A stretch of DNA of 64,000 bases from Tenderia sp965602225 (GTDB taxonomy: Bacteria > Pseudomonadota > Gammaproteobacteria > Tenderiales > Tenderiaceae). Made by a program: the position numbers and the translations under genes. Where the stretch lies: NCBI GenBank assembly GCA_965602225.1, contig CBFCYE010000007.1, positions 51,306 through 115,305 on the forward strand, given 5' to 3'. Under the pieces are notes generated by a model. It did not search any database. It was not told the DNA's origin and was given only the letters and a program-made list of their open reading frames with translations. Positions 44,237-52,731 of the stretch are shown here, in pieces. Positions within the stretch are counted from its first letter, which is position 1, and the number at the start of each line of letters is the position of its first letter.

Positions 44237-47011
44237 ATGAAAAATATACATAAAGTAAGTTTTGGCTTGGGGCTACTGTTATCGCTGACGCTGCAGTCAT
44301 CCGTGTTGGCAGAGTCAAATCTTGGTTATCTGGATAAGCCTCGTAGCTATTTTGATCGGGCTGAATATCGTTCAGCGATGATTGAGCTTAAAAATATACT
44401 TCAGGCCAATCCAGAAGATGCATTAGCAAGGCTGATGCTGGGTAAGACGTATCTCAAAATAAATAACCCTGCAGCGGCAGAAAAGGAATTTCGCCGTGCA
44501 CTACAGTATGGCGCCAATAGTCCTGATGTATTGCCTTTGTTGGGTCAGAGTTATTTGAGACAGGGGAGGTCTCAGCAGCTGCGTGACGAAATCAGCGTTG
44601 ATGCTAAAGCCACCGCAGCAAATCAGGCAGTGATTTATGCACTGCGGGGCGATGCCGCTCTCATGCTGCGTTTATTGGATGAAGCGCGGTCAGATTATGA
44701 CGCAGCTTTGAAACGGGCTCCTGATAATTCCAACGCCCTGCTAGGTCAGATCAGGTTGGCATTAATAGAAAATAATATCGATCAAGCTAAGGGACAGTTG
44801 CAAACGCTGCTGCAACTGGATCAAAACAATGTTGATGCCTGGATGATTAAAGCTGAATTATTGCGTCGTGATGGCAAGCCTGCCGATTCACTCCAGGCAT
44901 TCAGTCGGGCGGTGGAGATTGATCCTCGCAATATTGGTGCATTGATGGGTAAGGCAACATTAGAAGTACAAAATAAGCAGCTGGATAATGGCATTAAAGA
45001 TTTGCGGCTGGTGCAAAAGATTGCCCCTAATATGCCAGCGGCTAATTATCTGAAAGGTGTTATTCATTTCCAACGGCAAGAACTTGATTTGGCAAGGGAG
45101 AGCATTAACGAAACGCTCAAGCTCGCACCAAAACATCCTCAGGCTCAGTTCCTGCTTGGCGTTATCGATTATGGCCAGGGGCAACTTGAGCAGGCGGAAT
45201 ATTATCTGAGTAATTTTGTGGCGATGGCACCTGGGCATACACCAGCCCGAAAAATTCTCGCAGCTACCTATATAAAATTAAAACAGCCAAACAAGGCCAT
45301 CGAGACGCTGGATGTGGTTGGGGAATCAGAGGCAAACGATTCGCAGTTATTGGCCCTGCTGGGCAATGCCTATCTTCAGGCGGGTGATAGCAGTAAAGGT
45401 ACTGAATATCTTCAGAAAGCCGCTGAGATGGCACCAGATGCCGCCGCAATTCGTACTCAGTTGGCGCTGGGTAAGTTGGCCACAGGAGACGCAAGCAGTG
45501 CCATTGATGACCTGGAGATGGCGGTTGATATGGATGAAAGCCTGCTACAGGCAGATTTGCTGCTCATATACACGCATCTTCGTGGTCAGAATTTTGAAAA
45601 AGCGATTGCTGCTGCACAGGCTCTGGTTAATAAACAGCCTGATAACCCCTTGGCCCACAATCTGCTTGCCGTCAGCCTTGCCAGTAAAGGGGACTATGAA
45701 AAGGCCAAGACTCAGTTCAAAAAGACATTAGCCGTCGAACCAAAATTTACCGCCGCATATATGGGCCTGGCAGAAGTCGCCATGAGGCAAGGTGATCAGC
45801 AGGCCGCAGAAAAACACTATCAGGAAATATTGGTAATAGATCCCAAAAATATGGCCGCAATGTTGGCCATGGCTCGCATGGCAAATGCATCTGGCGACAC
45901 TGCCAAGGCCTTTGAGTGGATTGAAATGGCACAGCAGAAAAACCCCAAGGCCATAAAACCACCAGTGTTGTTGGCCAATGCCTATTTAAAAAAGGGTGAC
46001 CGACTCAAGGCTTTGTCAAAAGCGAAAGAGGCGCAGCAGCTCCAGCCCAAAAATCCAAATGTTCTTACCGTTCTGGCTATGACGCAGATTGCCAATGATG
46101 ATGTTAGCAATGGCCTGGCATCCTTGCGGACCTTGGTGGAGCTACGGCCAAATTCAGATAAGGCCTTGTTGCTATTGGCCGAGGGACAAATAAAGGCTAA
46201 GCAATTTAAAGCGGCGGCGACTACGCTTGAAAAACTGATTAAACGCAATGATGCTGCCTTGCAGGCCTATGTTTTACTAGCAAGCGTAAAGCTGGAGCTG
46301 GGCGAACACCAGCAGGCACTAGAGATTGCCCGAAAAGTACAGGCACAACATCCCGAACATGGTGTTGGTCATGAGCTGGAAGGTAATGTATATCTGGCGA
46401 CAAAAGAGCCTCAAAAAGCAGAGACAAGCTTTACCCAGGCCTTCTTGAAAAACAAAACAGCGGCACTGGCAGTTAAACTGCATCGAGTCAGAGTGTCACT
46501 GGCGCAGGAAAATAGTATTGAACCCCTAGAGGCTTGGTTGGCTAAAGAGTCTGCTGATTGGAAGGTCCGCCAAATTGCTGCAATGGCCTATCAAGCTGCA
46601 GGCACCAATGGAAAAGCGATAGCGGCATACGAACAGGTGTTAGTCGTTCAACCGAATGACCTGGTGTCATTGAATAACCTGGCCTGGTTATTCCAGGAGC
46701 AAGGTGATAAACGGGCGATGGAATATGCTGAGAAAGCTATCGCCCAGGCAGACGGGAATCCTGCCATTATGGATACGGTTGGCTGGATCTATGTACAAAA
46801 TGGCAAGATTACAAACGGTATTAATATATTGAAGGAGGCAATGGCTAAGGCTCCTCATATCAAAGATATCCAGTATCATTTGGCATATGCGTATTACAAA
46901 AACAGTGAGCCACAGGCTGCAAGAAAAGAACTAATGAGGCTCAAACAAAGTGACTATGGCGATCAATCTAAAATTGATGAGCTGCTGTCGCAAATTGATG
47001 GACAGAAATAG
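44237..47011 (+). CDS. prsT: XrtA/PEP-CTERM system TPR protein PrsT
   Basis: The 924-aa secreted protein has a signal peptide (FGLGLLLSLTLQSSVLA, cut near residue 25) and then TPR repeats over almost the full length, with the family start YFDRAEYRSAMIELKNILQANPEDA. TIGR02917 describes such proteins next to prsK/prsR and exosortase loci. TPR scaffolds in the periplasm are expected to organise polysaccharide export or sorting. A second, lipid-anchored copy starts 2 bp after its stop. Confidence 0.92.
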   Translation: MKNIHKVSFGLGLLLSLTLQSSVLAESNLGYLDKPRSYFDRAEYRSAMIELKNILQANPEDALARLMLGKTYLKINNPAAAEKEFRRALQYGANSPDVLPLLGQSYLRQGRSQQLRDEISVDAKATAANQAVIYALRGDAALMLRLLDEARSDYDAALKRAPDNSNALLGQIRLALIENNIDQAKGQLQTLLQLDQNNVDAWMIKAELLRRDGKPADSLQAFSRAVEIDPRNIGALMGKATLEVQNKQLDNGIKDLRLVQKIAPNMPAANYLKGVIHFQRQELDLARESINETLKLAPKHPQAQFLLGVIDYGQGQLEQAEYYLSNFVAMAPGHTPARKILAATYIKLKQPNKAIETLDVVGESEANDSQLLALLGNAYLQAGDSSKGTEYLQKAAEMAPDAAAIRTQLALGKLATGDASSAIDDLEMAVDMDESLLQADLLLIYTHLRGQNFEKAIAAAQALVNKQPDNPLAHNLLAVSLASKGDYEKAKTQFKKTLAVEPKFTAAYMGLAEVAMRQGDQQAAEKHYQEILVIDPKNMAAMLAMARMANASGDTAKAFEWIEMAQQKNPKAIKPPVLLANAYLKKGDRLKALSKAKEAQQLQPKNPNVLTVLAMTQIANDDVSNGLASLRTLVELRPNSDKALLLLAEGQIKAKQFKAAATTLEKLIKRNDAALQAYVLLASVKLELGEHQQALEIARKVQAQHPEHGVGHELEGNVYLATKEPQKAETSFTQAFLKNKTAALAVKLHRVRVSLAQENSIEPLEAWLAKESADWKVRQIAAMAYQAAGTNGKAIAAYEQVLVVQPNDLVSLNNLAWLFQEQGDKRAMEYAEKAIAQADGNPAIMDTVGWIYVQNGKITNGINILKEAMAKAPHIKDIQYHLAYAYYKNSEPQAARKELMRLKQSDYGDQSKIDELLSQIDGQK

Positions 47012-47013
47012 GG

Positions 47014-49626
47014 GTGGGTATGTTTAAGAAAGTATGGTTGGTTTTGTTTGTTGCTGTTGCTGTTGCTGTTGCTAGCGTTGGTTGCAGTAATCAGTCCTCG
47101 CTGAGTGAACAAGAATACATTGAGCAAGCCAAAGATTTTATTGATCACGGCGACTACCGGGCGGCTGTGATTCAGCTTAAAAATGCCATTCGAACCAACC
47201 CTGACAGCATGACGGGGCGATATTTGCTCGGTGAAGTGTACGTTAGGGGGGGCAATGGTGGCTCCGCTGAAAAAGAGCTACGTAAGGCTGCTGAGCTTGG
47301 GGTCGAGCCTGAAGCAATTATCTTAAAACTGGGTGATGCACTGTTGCTTCAAGGTGAGGCAGACAAGTTGATTAATGAATTTAAGCTGCTAGATTCAGAT
47401 TCCAAACAGGTCAGATCATACAAAAGTGTCGTTATTGGAGATGCTTATTTTCAGAAGCGAGACTATGCAGAGGCAGCGGTTGCATTTCAACGGGCGCTTG
47501 GTGCCGTGCAGGATAATACCAGGGCCAAACTCGGCCTGGCACGTGTTGCCTTAACGAAACGTGACTATGGTCAAGCTGCCAGACTTATAGATGAGGTGGT
47601 TTCACAAACCCCTAATGAAATTCTAGCGTGGTTAACCAAGGCCGATTTACACAGAGCCCAACAAGATGGCCAGGCTGCTATTCAGGCCTTTAGTAAGGCG
47701 GCCACACTGGCCAAGAGTAAACAGGACTATTTTTACTTTGTCGCAATGCGGAGTGTGGTTTTAGAGCAGCTTAATATAAGCAATACAGAGCAAGCAGAAG
47801 TGGCTCTGAATGAACTGCAAAAGGCATTTTATAAGGAGCAGTTTCCGGATGTAATTGAGTTAAATCAGATTCGCTCAGTATTGGCATATCAGCAAAAGCA
47901 CTATGAGCAGGCGGCTGAGCTGGCAAATAAAGTGCTGAAGCAGAATGACAAGCATCTGGGCAGCATTTTACTGGTAGGTGCTATTAACACGGTTGGTGGC
48001 CGTTATGAGCAGGCTGAAAAACATTTAACTCGCTTTCTATCGTTCGTTCCTGGTCATATTCAGGCCAGAAAGCTACTTGCATTTGTACAGGTCAATCGCA
48101 GTCGAGCGCAAGAAGCGGTAGAAACCTTGAGTCCTATCATTGAGCACGTAGCGCAGCCAGATGCTGAAACCCTGGCCTTGATTGCGCGTGCTTCACTTCA
48201 GGTAGGCGATGCAGTGAAAAGTGAAGGCTATTATGCGCTTGCCTTGCAAGAGAATCCTGATGAGTCGGGTTTGATGATGGGTTTGGCCCAGAGTTATGTG
48301 GCCCAGGGCGAATTTGACAAGGCCATTGTTGAGCTGGAAAAAATTGCCAAAGATGATGACAAAAAGCACGGAGCCGAGCTGGCAATCGCCGAGACTCATA
48401 TCAAGGCTAAGAACTTTGTAGCAGCACTGGAAACACTGGTGGCAATAGAAAAAACAAATGCTGACGATCCACTGCCAGTAAGTCTGCAGGGCACGGTTTA
48501 TCAATTGATGGGTGATGAAGCGAAGGCCAAAAATGAGTTTAAACGCGCCTTGTTGCTCAGCCCTGCCTACGCGCCAGCAGCCAGGAGTCTGGCATTAATG
48601 GCCCTCAAGGTCGGAAAAAAAGACGAGGCTGAACAGTATTACAAGGATCTGTTGGCCGTAGACTCAGCTAATTACGCCACTATGTATGATTATGCTCAGC
48701 TGGCAATGCAAAATGATGTGTTTGAAAAGGCAGCCGAGCTGTTGAAAAAGGCAAAAGGGCTGGATCAAGACAAGACCAGGAGTGCTGTATTGTTGGCGCG
48801 GTTATATATTAGGCAGCAAAAACCATCCCTCGCGCTGTCCGAGCTGCGTCCGTTGGCTGATGTTAATAATTCCGCAGTCTTTGCCGAGCAGGGTAATGCT
48901 CAGATGATGATGGCGGAGTATTTAAATGCCGCTAATTCTTATAATAGGGTGGTTGCCCTGGAAAGTAGCTCTGCCACGGCTCATTATCTCGTATATACAG
49001 CCTATCGTGCGGCCAATGACAAGGCGAATGCCGAGAAGGCCTTGGCTGCCTCATTGGCGCTTGATAACAAATATGTTCCTTCACTTGTAGCCGCAGTTGA
49101 AATGGCTCTTTCAAGTAGGGATATTGTTGGTGCAAAACAGCGGCTGAGTCAATTGAAGACTGCGACTCCCACTAATGATGCCGTGTTGTTGTTCAGTGCG
49201 GAAATTGCTATGAGAGAAAATCAGCCCGAATTAGCAGTCTCAATTTATGAGAATTTTTATAACAAAACTTCTAGCACAGTTGTTCTGCATAAACTCAGTC
49301 AAGCCTATTGGAGTATGGGCAAGCAGGAACTATCGATTTCTTTGTTAAAAGATGCTGCTGTCAAAAAGCCACAAGACGTTGAGGTGCAATATCTGTTGGC
49401 TTCAGCTTATGAGGCGTTAGGTGAAATGGCTAGTGCAATCGATACATATGAAGTTGTGATTAAATTGAATGATAGGCATGTGATTGCATTGAATAATCTT
49501 GCTTGGCTTATTCGAAATGATAATCCTAAGCAGGCACGAGAATATGCACAAAGGGCTAGTGAGCTGGCGCCAGATAATCAAGCAGTAAAAGATACACTTA
49601 TGGAAATAGAACAATTAGGACGTTAA
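47014..49626 (+). CDS. Second PrsT-like TPR lipoprotein
   Basis: The 870-aa protein starts with a lipoprotein signal (ending VASVGC) and continues as TPR repeats. Its N-terminus (DFIDHGDYRAAVIQLKNAIRTNP) matches that of the preceding gene, so the two arose by tandem duplication and then diverged. One is soluble or periplasmic by signal peptide; this one is membrane-anchored by lipid. The signal peptide region contains four GTTGCT hexamers (about 47049-47072), coding for Val-Ala. That is a potential slippage site. Two bases separate it from the upstream stop, so the pair is one operon. Confidence 0.88.
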   Translation: MGMFKKVWLVLFVAVAVAVASVGCSNQSSLSEQEYIEQAKDFIDHGDYRAAVIQLKNAIRTNPDSMTGRYLLGEVYVRGGNGGSAEKELRKAAELGVEPEAIILKLGDALLLQGEADKLINEFKLLDSDSKQVRSYKSVVIGDAYFQKRDYAEAAVAFQRALGAVQDNTRAKLGLARVALTKRDYGQAARLIDEVVSQTPNEILAWLTKADLHRAQQDGQAAIQAFSKAATLAKSKQDYFYFVAMRSVVLEQLNISNTEQAEVALNELQKAFYKEQFPDVIELNQIRSVLAYQQKHYEQAAELANKVLKQNDKHLGSILLVGAINTVGGRYEQAEKHLTRFLSFVPGHIQARKLLAFVQVNRSRAQEAVETLSPIIEHVAQPDAETLALIARASLQVGDAVKSEGYYALALQENPDESGLMMGLAQSYVAQGEFDKAIVELEKIAKDDDKKHGAELAIAETHIKAKNFVAALETLVAIEKTNADDPLPVSLQGTVYQLMGDEAKAKNEFKRALLLSPAYAPAARSLALMALKVGKKDEAEQYYKDLLAVDSANYATMYDYAQLAMQNDVFEKAAELLKKAKGLDQDKTRSAVLLARLYIRQQKPSLALSELRPLADVNNSAVFAEQGNAQMMMAEYLNAANSYNRVVALESSSATAHYLVYTAYRAANDKANAEKALAASLALDNKYVPSLVAAVEMALSSRDIVGAKQRLSQLKTATPTNDAVLLFSAEIAMRENQPELAVSIYENFYNKTSSTVVLHKLSQAYWSMGKQELSISLLKDAAVKKPQDVEVQYLLASAYEALGEMASAIDTYEVVIKLNDRHVIALNNLAWLIRNDNPKQAREYAQRASELAPDNQAVKDTLMEIEQLGR
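47049..47072 (+). repeat. Hexanucleotide repeat GTTGCT x4 in a signal peptide
   Basis: Four GTTGCT units code for Val-Ala pairs in the hydrophobic core of the lipoprotein signal. Gain or loss of a unit keeps the frame and would change signal length by two residues. Confidence 0.7.
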
Positions 49627-49645
49627 TTTGGTTGTAGGCAAGTTT

Positions 49646-49676
49646 GAAAAAAGGGGGCGTTAAGAGAGCCCCCTTT
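49646..49676. terminator. Terminator after the PrsT-like pair
   Basis: AAAGGGGGC and GCCCCCTTT are perfect arms with a nine-base loop. Convergent genes meet here. Confidence 0.85.
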
Positions 49677-49710
49677 AACTCTTTAGAATTAAGAGTAAAA
49701 GTGAGGTTGA

Positions 49711-50304
49711 TTACTGCTTGGGTTTGAATAGTTCGTAAAGCGTGCCTTGGTCAGGCAGCCCAGTTTCTGGCTGGCCAACCTCCTTCTGGAATAATTTCAC
49801 GGCCTTTTTGATTGAGTCGTCATATTGATTATCAATATTGCCATTGTAGAAGTCTTTTTTCTTGAGGGCCTGCTTTATGCGGATGATGACTTCCTCTTGG
49901 AAAGCATAGCTAGTGTTGCCCTCATTTATTGGAATAAATTTATTACCTTGGTCTAGACGTTGGTTGCTCATATCCATAGCGATAGAGCTGACCACCTGGT
50001 TGAACTTAAGGCTTGGGTTTTGCTTGCAGATTGATTCAGTAATCTTAAGCAGAAGCTGGGTTGATTGCCACGGTGATAGATCAAAGGTATTGCTTATGTG
50101 TTGGTTTGAAGCTGTGAAATAACCCTCAATCCAGCCGCCAAAGATAAAGTAGTTGTTGTCTTGTTTTTTTGCGGACTCTAAAAAGTGTGTACAGCCAGCA
50201 ATACCCGCACCTTCAATGGCGTAGGCGTTATTTTTATCAGCTGAATAAACGGGGGTTGCAACAAGAAGAGAGGCGGCAAGAATCAGGTGTTTTTTTAAGG
50301 GCAT
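49711..50304 (-). CDS. Secreted protein with C-terminal peptidoglycan-binding-like domain
   Basis: The ATG at 50304 has GGAAG 9 bp upstream and begins a signal peptide (KKHLILAASLLVATPVYSA, cut near residue 22). A longer in-frame start (50436) would add 44 residues without a ribosome site. The 197-aa protein has a soluble middle region with two Cys (CTHF, CKQNPS). It ends in a peptidoglycan-binding-1-like helical segment (YNGNIDNQYDDSIKKAVKLFQKEVG, TGLPDQGTLYELF). It lies downstream of the PEP-CTERM gene, with a terminator between. The role is unknown. Confidence 0.8.
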   Translation of the reverse strand: MPLKKHLILAASLLVATPVYSADKNNAYAIEGAGIAGCTHFLESAKKQDNNYFIFGGWIEGYFTASNQHISNTFDLSPWQSTQLLLKITESICKQNPSLKFNQVVSSIAMDMSNQRLDQGNKFIPINEGNTSYAFQEEVIIRIKQALKKKDFYNGNIDNQYDDSIKKAVKLFQKEVGQPETGLPDQGTLYELFKPKQ

Positions 50305-50347
50305 AAGGCTTCTTCCAAAATAAAATAAGCTGAAGATTATTGAGCAT

Positions 50348-50380
50348 AAAAAAAGGGCTGTACAAAGTACAGCCCTTTTT
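50348..50380 (-). terminator. Terminator after the PEP-CTERM gene
   Basis: AAAAAGGGCTGTAC and GTACAGCCCTTTTT form a 14-bp stem with an AAA loop, just downstream of the PEP-CTERM gene stop. Confidence 0.92.
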
Positions 50381-50401
50381 CGTGTTACTTGTTTTTTAGT
50401 G

Positions 50402-51259
50402 TTAGGCAGCTTTGCGACGACGCATCGCGCTTGCACCTAAACCAAGCAGACCTACACCAAGAAGAGCTATTGAAGCTGGTTCTGGGATAGAGTCACCACG
50501 CAAGGTTGCGTTACCTGTCATAGGCAGAGCACCAGCATCAATTGCAGCTTGTGCAGTGTTCTCAAATGTTGAGGTGAAGTTGAAGTCAGACATACCATAA
50601 AAACCAGTTTGAGCGTTGGTGTCGAAGTTGCTGGCAGCCATACCACCAACAGCCGCGACAGACATCAGGCCACCGCCGGTTCCACGTTCTTGGCCAGAAC
50701 CAAGAAGCCCTGAGCTGATGCTGCCGAACAAAGTACCATTTGTAAGAACACCATCTACCAAGCGAAGATCAGTATCTGCAACTAAGGAAAGCCAAAGCGC
50801 GCCATCATTTGCATTTGCAGCAGTCGCATTAGAGTTAAGTGGATCATAGTTCATAGAGTTATCGACGTAGATCTTCATCCAACCACCAGAAAATACCAGC
50901 AGACCATTTCCTGGGGTATCACCAGCATCTGCGATACCATTCAAATTTGTGTCAACAAAGCCACCATCGGAGATCAGGTTGAAACCACCGAATTCATAGG
51001 TCAGCTCACAACCAGAGCAAAATCCAAGATTAGCGTTAATTTCGGTGATTTTACCAAAGCCACTAGCAGTGTGGTTACCTGCAATGGCTAGCGGTTGAAC
51101 AATGTTTTCGTACATTCCGCCTTTAGACTCAAAGTCAAACGCGTTATCTGGATCCCAAACCACACCACCAACATTGATAGGTGAAGCCTGAACCGCTCCT
51201 GCTGCAGTCAGTGCGATACCCAGCGCTGCTGTTTTGAAAATTGTATTTAAATTCGCCAT
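50402..51259 (-). CDS. PEP-CTERM sorting domain protein
   Basis: The 285-aa secreted protein has a signal peptide (IFKTAALGIALTAAGAVQA). The mature part is rich in Asn, Gly and Asp (VWDPDNAFDFESKG, DTNLNGIADAGDTPGNG) with two Cys in a CSGC pair. It ends in a textbook PEP-CTERM tail: Pro-Glu-Pro (IPEPASI), a hydrophobic helix and RRRKAA. Exosortase XrtA should cut at the PEP motif and release or attach the protein with exopolysaccharide. AGGAG is the ribosome site. A sigma-54 promoter and two TGTAAAG-N5-CGAC sites lie upstream. Confidence 0.97.
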   Translation of the reverse strand: MANLNTIFKTAALGIALTAAGAVQASPINVGGVVWDPDNAFDFESKGGMYENIVQPLAIAGNHTASGFGKITEINANLGFCSGCELTYEFGGFNLISDGGFVDTNLNGIADAGDTPGNGLLVFSGGWMKIYVDNSMNYDPLNSNATAANANDGALWLSLVADTDLRLVDGVLTNGTLFGSISSGLLGSGQERGTGGGLMSVAAVGGMAASNFDTNAQTGFYGMSDFNFTSTFENTAQAAIDAGALPMTGNATLRGDSIPEPASIALLGVGLLGLGASAMRRRKAA

Positions 51260-51283
51260 TTTAATGCTCCTTAGTTTCTTTCG

Positions 51284-51340
51284 GCCCCAGATTTAGTGCT
51301 GAATGGGCTCTACGTGGTTCTTAAATCCGGGGCTAACCCC
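51284..51340 (-). promoter_or_regulatory. Leader with two mutually exclusive hairpins
   Basis: In the leader from the sigma-54 start (~51357) GCCCCGGATTTA can pair with TAAATCTGGGGC (12 bp, one mismatch; plus-strand 51322-51333 and 51284-51295). Alternatively the local GGGG-ttag-CCCC hairpin (51340-51329) uses the same CCCC. The two folds exclude each other. The ribosome site follows closely. The function is unknown. Confidence 0.5.
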
Positions 51341-51367
51341 ACCAAAATTTAATCTCGGTTAATACTA

Positions 51368-51383
51368 TGCAGATGGTGTGCCA
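51368..51383 (-). promoter_or_regulatory. Sigma-54 promoter of the PEP-CTERM gene
   Basis: The minus strand reads TGGCACACCATCTGCA, with GG and GC exactly 10 bp apart, as in TGGCAC-N5-TTGCA. The predicted start is near 51357, about 98 bp before the ATG. PrsR (42824) is the likely activator. Confidence 0.85.
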
Positions 51384-51502
51384 TGTATTCTTTGGTGCGG
51401 TTGATGGTTGTGTATCTCATTGAAAATATTGGGATTAAAAATTCTCGTCATGCTGAGTTTTGGTGCGTTTTTTGTCTTCCTGATGTGCTTGTTTGGTGGG
51501 GG

Positions 51503-51518
51503 TGTAAAGAATTTCGAC
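51503..51518 (+). promoter_or_regulatory. Candidate PrsR site (TGTAAAG-N5-CGAC), proximal
   Basis: TGTAAAG-aattt-CGAC. The same pattern recurs at 51638. It lies about 150 bp upstream of the sigma-54 start, a usual enhancer distance. Confidence 0.5.
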
Positions 51519-51637
51519 GGTGTTTGCTTGAAGCCTCGTAGTTTGAAATAGGGGTGATTGTATTCATATCCGTCTGGCTTCGATCTTTTATAAATCAAAC
51601 AGTTATAAGTATTTTAGTGCTGTTGGAATTTGGTGAC

Positions 51638-51653
51638 TGTAAAGTATGCCGAC
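51638..51653 (+). promoter_or_regulatory. Candidate PrsR site (TGTAAAG-N5-CGAC), distal
   Basis: TGTAAAG-tatgc-CGAC, the second copy, about 285 bp upstream of the sigma-54 start and touching the end of the nitroreductase gene. Confidence 0.45.
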
Positions 51654-51655
51654 AC

Positions 51656-52720
51656 TCACTCAGTGGATGGGGTTGAGTGATGCAGGCTGCTGGCCTTTCT
51701 GCGGCCACTGCTCTGCTGCACGGCTTGTTTGGTTTTTCCCATTCTTAGAAATATTAGTCCGTGGTGATTGTTATCTAGCTTTTGCATGGTCGAGGCTATC
51801 TTTTGGGGTGTATGAGCGTGCCGTTGCTCTAGCTGGCTGAGACCAAGCGATAGAACCCCTGCTGCGGCAAAGGGTTGAACTGCAAGCCCTTGAGTATTGG
51901 CGGTTAGCCAGGCTCTTTCCAGCGACCGGCCAGCCTTGATGATGGCAGGTCGGTCGGTTTTGCTTAGGCTTAGTAAACATAGGCCGGGCGATAGCAGGCA
52001 GGGCAATACGGCTGAGCGAAAACCGATCAGGTAGTTCATGCCTAAAAAATTTAATATGCGCATGAGTCTCCAGTGTTTGAGTGCCTTGAAGGCTGATTTT
52101 AAAGGTGGCTCTATGGCCAGGGTCGCGGGTGCCAGGCCTTCTTCGCAGGTGGCTTTGTAGCCGATGTCGAAACGGATGCTGGAAAATAGTTCCTGATGCA
52201 AGTGCTGGCTTTTGAAACGCAGGGATTCAGCCTTCCACATTGCCTTGAGTGCGGTTTTATATAGGGCTGTGCCATCTAGCCACGTTAGTTTGGTGTTTGG
52301 AAATTGCTCGGTTGCGCTGCAGATTGCCTGCTTGGTTATTTGGCTAATCGGGCCGCTCCAGGGAAAACTTCTATTGGTATGGCGTTGCTCGATTGCCTGG
52401 GTCAGCACCTCATCGCCTGGATCGGATGGGCTGAAGCTGAGTTTCGCCGCCCATAAGGGGCTGTTTGGCTCGTCAGGGAGATAGTCTGTCTGGGTGCTAA
52501 AGCCCAGTGATTTGGCCAGAATGGCGATGTTTTCAATGCACGCACCGATGGCCAGGTCACTCAATACGTATCGTGCATCGGAGACCCCGCCGCTACGTTG
52601 TGCGTCGATCCAGAGATTTAGCGCGTCGTTTTCCCAGTCGTATTGCCAGGGCTGAGAGTTGTCCGCCGATGGGGCGAGTCGGGCGGCCTCTATCAGGCGT
52701 TGTTGTATTGAACTATCCAT
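51656..52720 (-). CDS. Nitroreductase-fold flavoprotein
   Basis: The ATG at 52720 is preferred over a longer start (52819), which would overlap the ThiF-like gene. The 354-aa protein has the FMN-binding motif RLAPSADNSQPWQYDW (residues 14-29), QRHTNRSF and the C-terminal LAVQPFAAAGVLSLGLSQLEQ, as in nitroreductases. A long middle insertion (about 150-260) contains hydrophobic stretches (ILNFLGMNYLIGFRSAVLPCLLSPGLCLLSL). It follows a ThiF-like gene by 11 bp. The ThiF-plus-nitroreductase pairing recalls azole-forming RiPP enzymes, but no precursor peptide is evident. Confidence 0.85.
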   Translation of the reverse strand: MDSSIQQRLIEAARLAPSADNSQPWQYDWENDALNLWIDAQRSGGVSDARYVLSDLAIGACIENIAILAKSLGFSTQTDYLPDEPNSPLWAAKLSFSPSDPGDEVLTQAIEQRHTNRSFPWSGPISQITKQAICSATEQFPNTKLTWLDGTALYKTALKAMWKAESLRFKSQHLHQELFSSIRFDIGYKATCEEGLAPATLAIEPPLKSAFKALKHWRLMRILNFLGMNYLIGFRSAVLPCLLSPGLCLLSLSKTDRPAIIKAGRSLERAWLTANTQGLAVQPFAAAGVLSLGLSQLEQRHAHTPQKIASTMQKLDNNHHGLIFLRMGKTKQAVQQSSGRRKASSLHHSTPSTE

Positions 52721-52731
52721 GTCTTGTGCTG

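Larger units (their letters stand above)
51260..51655 (-). promoter_or_regulatory. Regulatory region of the PEP-CTERM gene
   Basis: This 396-bp gene-free space holds, from gene outward: a ribosome site, a leader inverted repeat (51284-51333), a sigma-54 promoter (51368-51383) and two copies of TGTAAAG-N5-CGAC (51503-51518 and 51638-51653). No ORF of note is visible. Confidence 0.7.
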
